DNA of 64,000 nucleotides from Gemmobacter serpentinus (GTDB taxonomy: Bacteria; Pseudomonadota; Alphaproteobacteria; Rhodobacterales; Rhodobacteraceae), in the NCBI RefSeq assembly GCF_008973825.1, contig NZ_WCHR01000012.1:124001-188000 (forward strand), given 5' to 3'. Positions within the stretch are counted from its first letter, which is position 1, and every line of letters begins with the position of its first letter. Positions 26,389 to 35,413 of this stretch are shown here, piece after piece. The translations under genes were made by a program, and so were the position numbers. The notes under the pieces were generated by a model, which made no database searches, was not told where the DNA came from, and saw only the letters and a program-made list of their open reading frames with translations.

Positions 26389-27768
26389 TCAGAACAGTTC
26401 AGCAAGAATTTCATCAAAGGCGGCGATCAGGCGGTCGATTTGGGCCGCCTTTGTGGCGGGGCTGACCAGCATCATGTTGTGAAAGGGGGCGATCAGGCAG
26501 CCGCGATTGAGCAACGCGGTGTGCAGCACCGCCTCCACCTCCGGCTGATGGGCCAGTGCGGATTCGGCTCCATTCTTCAGCGGGCCGGGGGCGCAGATAA
26601 ATTCGACCCGTGCGCCAACCCGCACGACATGCCAGGGCGCGCCGTGTTTCACGATCGATTTTTGCAGCCCGGCGGACAGGCGCTTTGCGCCCTTTTCCAT
26701 GTGTTTATAGGCCTTTGGCGTCATCACTTCAGACAGGTTTGCGCGCAGGCAGACACATTGCATCGGATTGGCCGACAGCGTGGTGCCCATGCCGGAATGG
26801 CCGGAGGGGCGCTTGGCCTCATAGGCGGCAAAGCGGTCCGCCACCTCTTGGCGCAGCCCCCAGACCGCCGTCGGCATTCCGCCTGCCACGCATTTGCCCA
26901 CCACGAACATATCCGGGTCGAGGCCATGCACGCTTGTATAGCCGCCATAGCCCGATGAAATCGTGTGGGTTTCATCGATGATGAGCAGAGCGCCATATTT
27001 GCGCGACAAGGCGCGCAGCCCGTCATGAAAGTCAGGCGCGGGCAGCACCATGCAGGAATTGGTCATCACCGGCTCGGTCAGGATCGCGGCGATCTCGCCG
27101 GTTTTCAGCGCGGCCTCGACTGCGGCAAGATCGTTGAATTCAACCGCCGTGGCCCCCAGCGTCAGATCGGCGAATTGGCCGACCAGCCCTTGGCGCGACC
27201 GGGTCTTGCCGTTGGCAAGCTCCACCATCGTGTCATCCAGCGTGCCGTGATAACAGCCGTTGAAGACCAGCACCTTGGGGCGACCCGTCACCGCCCGTGC
27301 CACCCGCAACGCATAGCGGTTGGCGTCGGTTGCGGTGGTGGCGATCTGCCAGCGGAAGGCACCGAAGGCCTGCGTCAGCAGGCTTGATGCCTCCAATGCG
27401 GCTTCGGTCGGCAGCATGAAGGTCAGGCCATGGCGCGCCTGCGCCCGGATCGCCTTGGCCACCGGCGCGGGCGAATGGCCGAACATCGAGCCGGTATCGC
27501 CAAGGCAGAAATCATCAATCTCATGCCCGTCGAGATCGGTCAGCTTCGCGCCCTTGGCGCTGTCCACCAGCATGGGGAAGGGCATCGACCAATCCTTCAT
27601 CCAATGCATCGGCAGCCCGTCCAGGAAGTGGTTGCCGCCCTGTTCCAACGCCTTGCGGGTCGCGGGGCGGCTTTTGGCATAGGCCTTGGCCTCGCGGGTT
27701 TTCATCGCATCAAGGCGGTCGCGGCGGATGCCGGCAAGCAGGCCAGAATTTTGGGCGGAATCGGTCAT
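26389..27768 (-). CDS. Class III PLP-dependent aminotransferase
   Basis: A 459-residue aminotransferase of the glutamate-1-semialdehyde/omega-amino acid group. Seen in order are the LTDLDGHEIDDFCLGDTGSMFGHSP dimer region (two blocks), FNGCYHGTLDDTM, LLIIDETHTISSGYGG with the PLP-ring Asp, and the PLP-lysine in MFVVGKCVAGGMPTAVWGL. The stop is three bases before the glutamine-synthetase-like gene, so the two form one operon. With a gamma-glutamylation enzyme as partner, an amine-catabolic transaminase is likely; hemL function is unlikely because of this context and N-terminus. Confidence 0.82.
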   Translation of the reverse strand: MTDSAQNSGLLAGIRRDRLDAMKTREAKAYAKSRPATRKALEQGGNHFLDGLPMHWMKDWSMPFPMLVDSAKGAKLTDLDGHEIDDFCLGDTGSMFGHSPAPVAKAIRAQARHGLTFMLPTEAALEASSLLTQAFGAFRWQIATTATDANRYALRVARAVTGRPKVLVFNGCYHGTLDDTMVELANGKTRSRQGLVGQFADLTLGATAVEFNDLAAVEAALKTGEIAAILTEPVMTNSCMVLPAPDFHDGLRALSRKYGALLIIDETHTISSGYGGYTSVHGLDPDMFVVGKCVAGGMPTAVWGLRQEVADRFAAYEAKRPSGHSGMGTTLSANPMQCVCLRANLSEVMTPKAYKHMEKGAKRLSAGLQKSIVKHGAPWHVVRVGARVEFICAPGPLKNGAESALAHQPEVEAVLHTALLNRGCLIAPFHNMMLVSPATKAAQIDRLIAAFDEILAELF

Positions 27769-27951
27769 GGAAGCCTCCGGGTTGTCTTGCTTATGCGGCG
27801 TGATTTGATCAAATTCAAGTCGGCCATTGGGTGCAAGCTATGCATTTAAAATTATAGATATGCGTATATGTCATACCTGCTCCGTCAAACTGACAGTTGT
27901 GCCCAAATCGGCGGCAGGTCACGAAGCGGAAATCAATGCGAGGAGGCATCC
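27769..27951. promoter_or_regulatory. AT-rich divergent promoter region
   Basis: A stretch around 27835-27875 is strikingly AT-rich for this window (TTTAAAATTATAGATATG and ATATGTCATAC) between the divergent aminotransferase operon and the CoA-transferase gene. It likely holds both promoters, with TATAGAT as a -10 candidate. No exact operator palindrome was identified. Confidence 0.4.
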
Positions 27952-29445
27952 GTGACCCAGCTGGAAACCCGTATCCGCAATGCCGCCCTGCGCGACCGTG
28001 TGGTCAGTGCCGACGCCGCCGCGCGCCTGATCCATGATGGTATGGTGGTTGGCATGTCGGGCTTTACCCGTGCCGGCGAGGCCAAGGCGGTGCCGATGGC
28101 CTTGGCCGAACGCGCGAAAACCGATCCGCTGAAGATCACGCTGATGACCGGGGCAAGCCTTGGCAATGATCTCGACAAGACCTTGGCCGAGGCCCATGTC
28201 CTGTCGCGCCGCATCCCCTTCATGTCTGATCCGGCCCTGCGCCGCGCCATCAATGCGGGCGAGGTGATGTATGTCGATCAGCACCTGTCGGAAACGGTGG
28301 AGATGCTGCGCACCCGGCAGATACCCGGCGTCGATGTCGCGGTGATCGAGGCGGTGGCGATCACCGAAACCGGGGGCATCGTGCCGACGACCTCGGTTGG
28401 CAATTCCGCCAGTTTCGCCCTTCTGGCCGATAAGGTGATCGTGGAGATCAACCTGAACCAGCCCGCCGAACTGGAGGGGCTGCATGACATCTTCATCCCG
28501 ACCTATCGTCCCAACCGGATGCCGATCCCGGTGGTCAGCCCCGAAAGCCGGGTCGGGCTGCCCTTCATCCCGGTCCCGCCGGAAAAGATCGCGGCGATTG
28601 TCATCACCGAAAAGCTCGACAGTTCATCGACCATTCTGGACCCCGATGACGAGACACGCGCGATTGCCGGGCATCTGACCGATTTCTTTCTGAACGAGGT
28701 CAGGCAGGGCAGGTTGGACAATAGTCTTGCGCCCTTGCAGGCCGGAATTGGCACCATTGCCAATGCAGTGCTGCACGGTCTGATCGACAGCCCGTTCCAT
28801 GACCTGAAGATGTATTCCGAGGTTTTGCAGGATTCGACCTTTGATCTGATGGCGGCGGGCAAGATGAGCTTTGCCTCGGGCTCGTCCATCACGCTATCTG
28901 CCGCGAAATATGCCGAGGTGCTGCCGCGTCTGGCCGAGTTCAAGCCGAAACTGATCCTGCGCCCGCAGGAGATATCCAACCACCCGGAGGTGGTGCGGCG
29001 CCTTGGCCTGATCTGCATCAATACCGCGCTGGAGTTTGACATCTACGGCAATGTGAATTCGACCCATGTGATGGGCACACAGATGATGAATGGCATTGGT
29101 GGATCGGGCGATTTCGCGCGCAATGCCTATCTTTCTGTCTTCGTCACCAAATCCATCGCCAAGGGGGGCGCGATTTCCTCGGTCGTGCCGATGGTCAGCC
29201 ATGTCGACCATACCGAACATGATGTGGATATTCTGGTGACCGAACAGGGGCTGGCCGATCTGCGCGGCCTCGCGCCGCGGGAACGGGCGAAGGTGATCCT
29301 TGCCAATTGCGTGCATCCCGACTGGTGCCCGGCACTGGCGGATTATCTGGCACGGGCCGAAGCGCGCGGCGGCCATACGCCCCATCTGCTGGAAGAGGCG
29401 CTGAGCTGGCATGTCAGGCTGCGTGATACCGGCAAGATGGCTTGA
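27952..29445 (+). CDS. Acetyl-CoA hydrolase/transferase family, succinyl-CoA:acetate CoA-transferase
   Basis: A class I CoA-transferase of 497 residues moving CoA between succinate and acetate (or similar acids). It shares the pattern of the YgfH/AarC subfamily. VVGMSGFTRAGEAKAVPMALA is near the start; GGIVPTTSVGNS follows, then MYSEVLQDSTFDLM with the candidate catalytic Glu, NVNSTHVMGTQMMNGIGGSGDFARN (two blocks), VTEQGLADLRGL and HTPHLLEEALSWH. The GTG start at 27952 follows GAGGAGG at five bases; an upstream ATG frame lacks this. Its place among amino acid catabolic genes suggests handling of acyl-CoA end products. Confidence 0.9.
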   Translation: MTQLETRIRNAALRDRVVSADAAARLIHDGMVVGMSGFTRAGEAKAVPMALAERAKTDPLKITLMTGASLGNDLDKTLAEAHVLSRRIPFMSDPALRRAINAGEVMYVDQHLSETVEMLRTRQIPGVDVAVIEAVAITETGGIVPTTSVGNSASFALLADKVIVEINLNQPAELEGLHDIFIPTYRPNRMPIPVVSPESRVGLPFIPVPPEKIAAIVITEKLDSSSTILDPDDETRAIAGHLTDFFLNEVRQGRLDNSLAPLQAGIGTIANAVLHGLIDSPFHDLKMYSEVLQDSTFDLMAAGKMSFASGSSITLSAAKYAEVLPRLAEFKPKLILRPQEISNHPEVVRRLGLICINTALEFDIYGNVNSTHVMGTQMMNGIGGSGDFARNAYLSVFVTKSIAKGGAISSVVPMVSHVDHTEHDVDILVTEQGLADLRGLAPRERAKVILANCVHPDWCPALADYLARAEARGGHTPHLLEEALSWHVRLRDTGKMA

Positions 29446-29459
29446 CGATTTGCAATAAG

Positions 29460-29483
29460 AAAGGGGGCCCGAATGGCCTCCTT
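29460..29483. terminator. Terminator-like hairpin between convergent genes
   Basis: AAGGGGGCC pairs with GGCCTCCTT (one G-T) around a five-base loop between the CoA-transferase and aruI stops. On the minus strand it runs into CCCTTTCTTATT. The T-tracts are short, so this is tentative. Confidence 0.45.
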
Positions 29484-29512
29484 ATCGGATCAAAATATCA
29501 GATTCAGAACAT

Positions 29513-31090
29513 TCAGGTCGCGCGGATCTCGATCAGGCGCGGGCCATTACAGGGCGTCTCAAGCGCCGCGCGCAATGCCGCCGGATCGCTGTCTACCCCA
29601 GCATAGGGCAGATCGCAGGCGGCGGCAAATGCCTCCAGCCGCAGGGGGGATGGCGTGCAGCCGGTCACCGGCACATCGGCCGCAATCATCGCCTCGGCGA
29701 TCTCGCGATAACCCGCATTGTTCCAGACCAGGAAGGTCAGGTTCAGGTTCTCATCCCGTGCCACGCGCAGTTCTGCCGGGGAAAACTGCAAACCGCCATC
29801 GCCGATCAGGCAGACCACCGGCGCATCCGGGCAGGCGATGGCTGCCCCGATAGCCGCCCCCGGGCCGAAGCCAAGCGCGCCATAGCCGGTCGCCGCATTG
29901 AACCAGCCGCCGGGCCGGTCATGGTCGTAGAAAAGGTTCCCGGCATAGACCGGCTGGGTGCTGTCGCCCACGATCAGCGCGCCGGGCACGGCATCGCGGA
30001 TCGCCTCAACCATCTGCAACTGATGTGGCATGGCGGGGTGCAGGCCCGTCAGTTCCGCCCGCGCGGCGCTGCGGCCTTGCGCGGCACGGGCGGCACCGTC
30101 GCCAGATTTCGATTGCAGCAAGGGCAGCAGGGCCGCAAGACTTGCGCCGCTTTCCCCCTCTATCCGGCAGGCGGCGGGGTGGCGCGCAAGTTGCTCGGGG
30201 CACAGATCGATGCGGATCATGCCCGACATATCCGGCAATCCGCCGCGCATATACATGTCGTAATCGGTGGGGCCGAATTCGGTGCCGATGGCAAGGATCT
30301 GGTCCGCCCCGGCGATCACTGACCGTGTGGCATCCAGGGAAGGCGAGGCGGGCAGCGACAGCGGGTGGTCAAACAGCACCCCGCGCGCATTGGTGGTCTG
30401 GATCACCGGCGCATCCAGTCGCTCGGCCAAGGCGCGCAGCGCGGGTGCCGCGTGTTTCGCGCCGCCCCCGGCCAGAATCACCACCGAAGACGCGCGGTTC
30501 AGCAGCGCAGCCGCCTGTGCCAACAGGCCGGGTTCCGGCACTTTGGCGGGCGCAGGCGGGGCCAGGGCGGGCAGGGCGGCAGGCAGCGGCATCACATCGG
30601 TTGGCACCTCGATATGCACCGGGCCGGGGCGGCCGCTTTCCAGCAGGGCGAAGGCGCGGTTCAGGACCGGCTCCAGCATCTCGGGCGCGGTGATCTGCAG
30701 GCTGGGGCAAAGCGTCCGCACCATCCCGGCCTGGTCGGGCAGCTCATGCAGCAGGCCGAAGCCTTGGCCAAAGCTCGCGCGGCGATTGACGCCCGAAATC
30801 ACCAGAATCGGCACCGAATCCGCCCGTGCCTGCGCCATCGCGGTCAGCGCATTGGTCAGGCCCGGCCCGGTGATGACAAAGGCCACCCCGATCCGGCCCG
30901 AGGCGCGGGCATAGCCATCGGCCATGAAGGCCGCGCCCTGTTCATGACGGGGCGTGACATGGCGGATGCCCGATCCGGGCAGGCCGCGATACAACTCGAT
31001 CGTATGCACGCCGGGAATGCCGAAAACGGTATCGACACCGCGTGCCTTCAGGCCCTGAACCAGCGCCTCACCAACGGAAAGGGTCATCAT
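29513..31090 (-). CDS. aruI: 2-ketoarginine (5-guanidino-2-oxopentanoate) decarboxylase, AruI-type
   Basis: A thiamine pyrophosphate enzyme decarboxylating 2-ketoarginine to 4-guanidinobutyraldehyde, the second step of the arginine transaminase pathway. The 525-residue protein has the three-domain ALS/PDC fold: N-terminal PYR domain with FGIPGVHTIELYRGLPGSGIR and the cofactor-activating Glu in RHEQGAAFMADGYAR; a central domain; and a C-terminal PP domain with IGDGGLQFSPAELRVA and NNAGYREI (the GDG...NN ThDP motif). The PYR-domain wording closely resembles AruI. Three consecutive ATGs (31093, 31090, 31087) are possible starts; the middle one sits seven bases from GGAG. It is downstream of aruH with about 13 bp between. 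Confidence 0.85.
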   Translation of the reverse strand: MMTLSVGEALVQGLKARGVDTVFGIPGVHTIELYRGLPGSGIRHVTPRHEQGAAFMADGYARASGRIGVAFVITGPGLTNALTAMAQARADSVPILVISGVNRRASFGQGFGLLHELPDQAGMVRTLCPSLQITAPEMLEPVLNRAFALLESGRPGPVHIEVPTDVMPLPAALPALAPPAPAKVPEPGLLAQAAALLNRASSVVILAGGGAKHAAPALRALAERLDAPVIQTTNARGVLFDHPLSLPASPSLDATRSVIAGADQILAIGTEFGPTDYDMYMRGGLPDMSGMIRIDLCPEQLARHPAACRIEGESGASLAALLPLLQSKSGDGAARAAQGRSAARAELTGLHPAMPHQLQMVEAIRDAVPGALIVGDSTQPVYAGNLFYDHDRPGGWFNAATGYGALGFGPGAAIGAAIACPDAPVVCLIGDGGLQFSPAELRVARDENLNLTFLVWNNAGYREIAEAMIAADVPVTGCTPSPLRLEAFAAACDLPYAGVDSDPAALRAALETPCNGPRLIEIRAT

Positions 31091-31103
31091 CATCGCTCTC
31101 CTG

Positions 31104-32291
31104 TCAGGCGGCGCGGTGGCGCAGCGTTGCGGCATGACGGGCGATGCGGGTGCAACCCTCGGCCACCAGCGCATCGGGCTGGCTGAGCGCCAGCCGCAGC
31201 CAGCCCGTAAGGGCAGTGCCGAAACTTTCGCCCGGCATGGTGGCCACACCTTCGGCTTCCAGCAGGGATGCCGCAAAGGCCGCGCCGGAACATCCGGTCT
31301 CGCGGATATCGACAAGAGCGAACATGCCCGCCTCTGGCGCGTGGACGCGCAGGCCCGCATTGCCATGCAGCCGGTCATGGATCAGGCTTGCGCGGGCCGA
31401 GAAGCGCGCGACCATGCCGGGTGCGACTTCCGACGGGGCGCTGACCGCCTGTGCGGTCATATCGGCGATGAAAGGCTGGTTACCGAACAACATGGTTTCC
31501 GACAAGGGCAGAAGCCGGGCGCAAAATTCGGCCGATCCCACGCACCAGCCAGAGCGGAAGCCGGGGGCTGCATGTGATTTGGAAATCGAGGCGCAGGCCA
31601 CGCTGCGATCTGCCAGATCCGGCAGATCCAGCGGCGAGGTGAAGCTGACACCGGGAAAGACCAGATCCTCATAGACCTCGTCCGAGACGATCCACAGATC
31701 ATGGGCGCGGGCGATCTCGCCAATCGCGGCGATATCGGCGCGGCTCAAGACTGCGCCGGTCGGGTTGTGCGGGGTATTGAGCAGGATGACGCGCGACTGC
31801 GGCGTGACGGCGGCCGCAAGATCGGCGGGGTCCAGCCGGAAGCCGCGCTCGGGCCGCAAGGGCACCGGCACCGGGCGCGCACCGCTGGCGCGGATTAGCC
31901 CTTCATAGGTCGCATACATCGGATCGCCCACCAGCACCTCGGTGCCCGCTTCGCAGAGCCCGGTCAGCACCGCGTAAAGCGTGGTTTGCGTCCCGGGAAA
32001 GCACAGAATGTTTTCAGGGCCGAAATGCCGGCCGCGCCGCGTGCTGTAGCGATGCGCCAGCGCGCGGGTCAGGCCCGGTTCGCCCTGACCATTGGAATAG
32101 CCGATGCGCCCGTCGAACATTGCGCTGGCTGCGCGCTGCATCAGGCTTTCGGGGCAGGGCACGTCAGGCTCGCCGATGGTCAGTTCGATGACGGCGCGGC
32201 CTTCGGATTTCATCTGGCGGGCACGGCGATGGATTTCCCATTTCGCGCCACCAAGGCCCGAAAGGCGATCCAGGATCGAAGCATATTGCAT
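31104..32291 (-). CDS. aruH: Arginine:pyruvate transaminase, AruH-type
   Basis: A class I/II PLP aminotransferase of 395 residues. Features are the ELTIGEPDVPCPESL N-terminus, NTPHNPTGAVLSR, the WIVSDEVYEDLVF segment, the PLP lysine in SISKSHAAPGFRSGW, and the C-terminal carboxylate-binding Arg in WLRLALSQP. Length and adjacency to an AruI-like decarboxylase support arginine as substrate: arginine plus pyruvate gives 2-ketoarginine plus alanine. The start overlaps the tetR stop as TGATG, so the operon is tetR-aruH-aruI. A related aspartate aminotransferase role is less likely because of context. Confidence 0.83.
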   Translation of the reverse strand: MQYASILDRLSGLGGAKWEIHRRARQMKSEGRAVIELTIGEPDVPCPESLMQRAASAMFDGRIGYSNGQGEPGLTRALAHRYSTRRGRHFGPENILCFPGTQTTLYAVLTGLCEAGTEVLVGDPMYATYEGLIRASGARPVPVPLRPERGFRLDPADLAAAVTPQSRVILLNTPHNPTGAVLSRADIAAIGEIARAHDLWIVSDEVYEDLVFPGVSFTSPLDLPDLADRSVACASISKSHAAPGFRSGWCVGSAEFCARLLPLSETMLFGNQPFIADMTAQAVSAPSEVAPGMVARFSARASLIHDRLHGNAGLRVHAPEAGMFALVDIRETGCSGAAFAASLLEAEGVATMPGESFGTALTGWLRLALSQPDALVAEGCTRIARHAATLRHRAA

Positions 32292-32932
32292 CAGGGTTGC
32301 TCCTCCGCAGGGTGACGGGACAGAAGGTCAAGGCCAAGGATCGCGCCGACTGCCATCAGGCCGATCCGTTCCAATTCGCCGGGAGCGAAGGCTGCGGGCA
32401 GGGCGCTGCCCTCAAGCCAGAGCCCGTCGATCACGCCATTGCAGGCGATCGCCAGACCGCGCAGGGCCGAAGCCTCGTGCCGGCCCAGATCGGCGATCAG
32501 GCTTTCCAGCAGGTCACGGTAGCGCAGATAGGTTTCGGCATGAACAGCAGCCATATCTGGATCGCTGCGCACCTGATGGATGAAGCCGGCCCAAAGCCCC
32601 ATGCGATGCGGGTCCATCACCGGCGGGCGCAGGGCTGCGGTGACAAAACCGGCCAGACGCGTGGCCGGATCGGCGGTGGCCGGGCCCAGCACGGTGGTGT
32701 TATCTGCCTGCATCGCGGCCATCATCGCGCGGTAGGCCTCGCGCGTCAGGTCATCCTTGCCGTCGAAATAATGCCGGATCAGCCCCGGCGTCACCCCGGC
32801 ACGGGCGGCAATGGCGCGCACCGTTGCAGCCGTGGGTCCGCCTTCCGCGATCAGCTCCAGCGCCGCCGCGATCAGCGCCTCGCGCCGCGCATCCTCGCTT
32901 TTGCGGGTGAATTTTCGCCGCTCTCCGGTCAT
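32291..32932 (-). CDS. TetR/AcrR family regulator (BetI-like)
   Basis: A 213-residue dimeric repressor. The N-terminal helix-turn-helix is AATVRAIAARAGVTPGLIRHYF (about residues 36-57, broken here as family blocks), followed by DGKDDLTREAY. The C-terminal ligand domain (WAGFIHQVRSDPDMAAVH, RGLAIACNGVIDGLWLEG) is of the BetI type. It is the first gene of tetR-aruH-aruI and divergent from the ABC importer, with an AT-rich palindrome in between, so it likely controls both units. The start at 32932 follows GAGG five bases upstream. A candidate ligand is arginine or a catabolite. Confidence 0.88.
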   Translation of the reverse strand: MTGERRKFTRKSEDARREALIAAALELIAEGGPTAATVRAIAARAGVTPGLIRHYFDGKDDLTREAYRAMMAAMQADNTTVLGPATADPATRLAGFVTAALRPPVMDPHRMGLWAGFIHQVRSDPDMAAVHAETYLRYRDLLESLIADLGRHEASALRGLAIACNGVIDGLWLEGSALPAAFAPGELERIGLMAVGAILGLDLLSRHPAEEQP

Positions 32933-32940
32933 CGATGCCT

Positions 32941-32962
32941 CAATTATACACTTGCATAATTG
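32941..32962. promoter_or_regulatory. Probable TetR operator between aru genes and ABC importer
   Basis: The arms CAATTAT and ATAATTG are separated by eight bases in the 73-bp divergent gap, overlapping the untranslated start of tetR. A second, looser repeat links CTTGCATAATTGCAG with CTGCAATGAGCAAG (32951-32994). The position suggests autorepression and shared control of the transporter. Confidence 0.6.
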
Positions 32963-33005
32963 CAGAGGCGCGGGCTTACTGCAATGAGCAAGTGACGGAG
33001 TCCCG

Positions 33006-33803
33006 ATGACAGTGACAGCCGACAACGCCCGCCAGAGTTCCCAGGTCCTGCGCCCCGAAGCGATCCATGTCGAAGGCTTGCGCAAATCCTTCGGCACGCT
33101 GGAAGTCTTGAAGGGTGTCTCGTTGACGGCGCGCGAGGGCGACGTGGTGGCGATTATCGGCGGGTCTGGCTCGGGCAAGTCGACCATGTTGCGTTGCATC
33201 AATTTTCTGGAGCAGCCTAGCGCGGGCCGTATCGTGATTGGCGGCGAGGCGGTCGCGATGCGCGCGGATGGCGCGCCCGCTGACCGTCGCCAGATCGAAC
33301 GCCTGCGTCAGAGCCTTGGCATGGTGTTCCAGCAGTTCAACCTGTGGAGCCACCGCACCATCCTGGAAAACCTGATCGAAGTGCCGGTGCATGTGCTGGG
33401 CGTGAAGCGCGCGGATGCCGAGGCGCGCGCCCGGCGTCTGCTGGAACGGGTGGGGCTGGCGGCAAAGGCCGATGCCTATCCGGCCTTCCTGTCGGGCGGG
33501 CAGCAGCAGCGCGCGGCGATTGCGCGGGCGCTGTGCATGGAGCCACGGGCGATGCTGTTCGATGAACCCACATCCGCCCTGGACCCGGAGCTGGTGGGCG
33601 AGGTGCTGGCGGTGATCCGCGATCTGGCGGCGGAAGGGCGCACGATGATCCTTGTCACCCATGAGATGAAGTTTGCCCGCGAGGTCGCAAGCCATGTGAT
33701 CTATCTGCATAATGGTGTGATCGAGGAAGAGGGTCCGCCCGAGGCCCTGTTCGGCGCACCGCAATCCGAACGGTTGAAACAATTTCTGAGAAGCGTGGGT
33801 TAA
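33006..33803 (+). CDS. Polar amino acid ABC transporter, ATP-binding protein (HisP-like)
   Basis: A 265-residue cytoplasmic ATPase driving import. Walker A is IIGGSGSGKSTMLR, the Q-loop GMVFQQFNLW, the signature FLSGGQQQRAAIARAL, Walker B MLFDEPTSALDPEL, and the switch His VTHEMKFAREV. The opening HVEGLRKSFGTLEVLKGVSL and the EEEGPPEALF ending are typical of the histidine/lysine/arginine/ornithine importer group. It is first in a four-gene operon with a binding protein and two permeases. Confidence 0.93.
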   Translation: MTVTADNARQSSQVLRPEAIHVEGLRKSFGTLEVLKGVSLTAREGDVVAIIGGSGSGKSTMLRCINFLEQPSAGRIVIGGEAVAMRADGAPADRRQIERLRQSLGMVFQQFNLWSHRTILENLIEVPVHVLGVKRADAEARARRLLERVGLAAKADAYPAFLSGGQQQRAAIARALCMEPRAMLFDEPTSALDPELVGEVLAVIRDLAAEGRTMILVTHEMKFAREVASHVIYLHNGVIEEEGPPEALFGAPQSERLKQFLRSVG

Positions 33804-33889
33804 CCCGCCGCAGAGACGGCCATAATCGGCTGAAGACGACAGAGAAAAGCGCGGGAAAACCCGCCAGATCCAACAGAGAGGTATGCCCG

Positions 33890-34666
33890 ATGATGACGAA
33901 ACTCGCCCTGACCACAACGCTGGCCACGCTGCTACTGGGGGGCACCGCCATGGCTGAAACCGTAAAAGTCGGCATCGCCGCCGAACCCTATCCGCCTTTC
34001 GCATCGCCCGATGCCAGCGGCAAATGGGGCGGATGGGAGGTCGATATGATCGGCGCGGTCTGCAAGGCCGCCGAGATGGACTGCACGGTGGTGCCGGTGG
34101 CATGGGATGGCATCATCCCGGCGCTGACGGCGGGGCAGATCGATGCGATCATGGCCTCGATGTCGATCACCGAAGAACGTCTGAAGACCATCGATTTTTC
34201 CGACAAGTATTATGACACGCCGACCGTGGTGATCGGCCCGAAATCCGAGACCTTTGCAGCCACGCCCGAGGGGCTGGCGGGCAAGATCATCGGCGTTCAG
34301 GTGTCCACCGTGCATGAGGCCTATGCGCAAAAGCACTTCAAGGACACCGCCGCCGAGATCAAGATCTATCAGACCCAGGATGAGGCCAATCAGGATCTGG
34401 TCGCGGGCCGGATCGATGCGACCCAGGCCGACAGCATCGCGCTGGATGCCTTCCTTGCCACGCCGGAAGGCGGGGCCTGCTGCGAAAGCAAGGGGGCGGT
34501 GGCCAATGATACCGATGTGCTGGGCCTCGGCGTGGGCGTGGGGCTGCGCAAGGGGGACGACGCCTTGAAGGCCAAGTTCAATGCGGGCATCGCCAAGATC
34601 CTGTCGGATGGCACCTATGACGCGGTGACCAAGCCTTACTTCGCCTCGTCGATCTACGGCGGGTAA
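33890..34666 (+). CDS. Periplasmic basic amino acid-binding protein
   Basis: A 258-residue solute-binding protein of family 3. The signal peptide is MMTKLALTTTLATLLLGGTA with an AMA cleavage site. The ligand pocket region is VGIAAEPYPPFASPDASGKW, GWEVDMIGAV, WDGIIPALTAGQIDAIMASM (blocks) and SITEERLKTIDFSDKYYD; these match LAO/HisJ-type proteins. AACCES at about residue 200 carries an adjacent Cys pair. Given the nearby aruH and aruI, arginine or agmatine-like ligands are plausible. The start at 33890 follows GAGAGG. Confidence 0.9.
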   Translation: MMTKLALTTTLATLLLGGTAMAETVKVGIAAEPYPPFASPDASGKWGGWEVDMIGAVCKAAEMDCTVVPVAWDGIIPALTAGQIDAIMASMSITEERLKTIDFSDKYYDTPTVVIGPKSETFAATPEGLAGKIIGVQVSTVHEAYAQKHFKDTAAEIKIYQTQDEANQDLVAGRIDATQADSIALDAFLATPEGGACCESKGAVANDTDVLGLGVGVGLRKGDDALKAKFNAGIAKILSDGTYDAVTKPYFASSIYGG

Positions 34667-34669
34667 CGG

Positions 34670-35413
34670 GTGTTCGCCCTCGTCGGGGCGGCAGAGGCCG
34701 CCTCCACGTTGGACCTGTTGCGCCTTGCGCCCCCCGGTTGGGGGGCAGGGCTGCTTTGGGGCTTGTGGAATTCGGTGATGATTTCGCTGGGTGCCTTTGG
34801 TCTTGGCCTTGTGCTGGGCACGGGCGGGGCCTTTGGCAAGCTCTATGGCGGGCCGGTGCTGCGCGATCTTCTTGCGGTCTATACGACCGTGGTGCGCGCC
34901 GTGCCGGAACTGGTGCTGATCCTGATCCTTTACTATGCGGTGACGGATGCGGTGAACCAGATCCTGCTGTCCTTCGGCTATGCCCGTATCCAGATCTCGG
35001 GCCTTGCCGCCGGGATCGCCGTTCTGGGCGTGGTGCAGGGGGCCTACGCGACCGAGGTGTTGCGCGGTGCCATTCAGGCGGTGCCTGCGGGCCAGATCGA
35101 GGCGGCGCGTGCCATGGGCATGTCACCCGGGCTGCTGGCGCGGCGGGTCACCTTGCCGCTGATGCTGTCCAATGCGCTGCCGGGCTTAGGCAATCTGTGG
35201 CTGATTGCCACCAAGGATACCGCGCTGCTGGCGGTGGTTGGCTTTGCGGAACTCACACAGGCCACGCGGCAGGCGGCGGGGGCCACCAAGGCCTATTTCA
35301 CCTTCTTCATGGCGGCAGGGCTTTTGTATCTGATCCTGTCGATCGGGTCGGGGTGGCTCTTTGCCATGGCCGAACGGCGGGCGCGGCGCGGGCAACCGGA
35401 GGTGCGGGGATGA
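34670..35413 (+). CDS. Polar amino acid ABC transporter permease (HisQ-like)
   Basis: A 247-residue inner-membrane permease with about five segments. The EAA loop that docks the ATPase is GAIQAVPAGQIEAARAMGMSPG. RAVPELVLILILYYAVTDAV, early in the protein, is typical of HisQ. The GTG at 34670 comes three bases after the binding-protein stop, and the end overlaps the next permease as ATGA. Confidence 0.9.
   Translation: MFALVGAAEAASTLDLLRLAPPGWGAGLLWGLWNSVMISLGAFGLGLVLGTGGAFGKLYGGPVLRDLLAVYTTVVRAVPELVLILILYYAVTDAVNQILLSFGYARIQISGLAAGIAVLGVVQGAYATEVLRGAIQAVPAGQIEAARAMGMSPGLLARRVTLPLMLSNALPGLGNLWLIATKDTALLAVVGFAELTQATRQAAGATKAYFTFFMAAGLLYLILSIGSGWLFAMAERRARRGQPEVRG

Noticed and set aside
26389-27768. 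Glutamate-1-semialdehyde aminotransferase (hemL)
   Set aside because: The N-terminal region and operon partner (glutamine-synthetase-like ligase) fit an amine-catabolic class III aminotransferase better.
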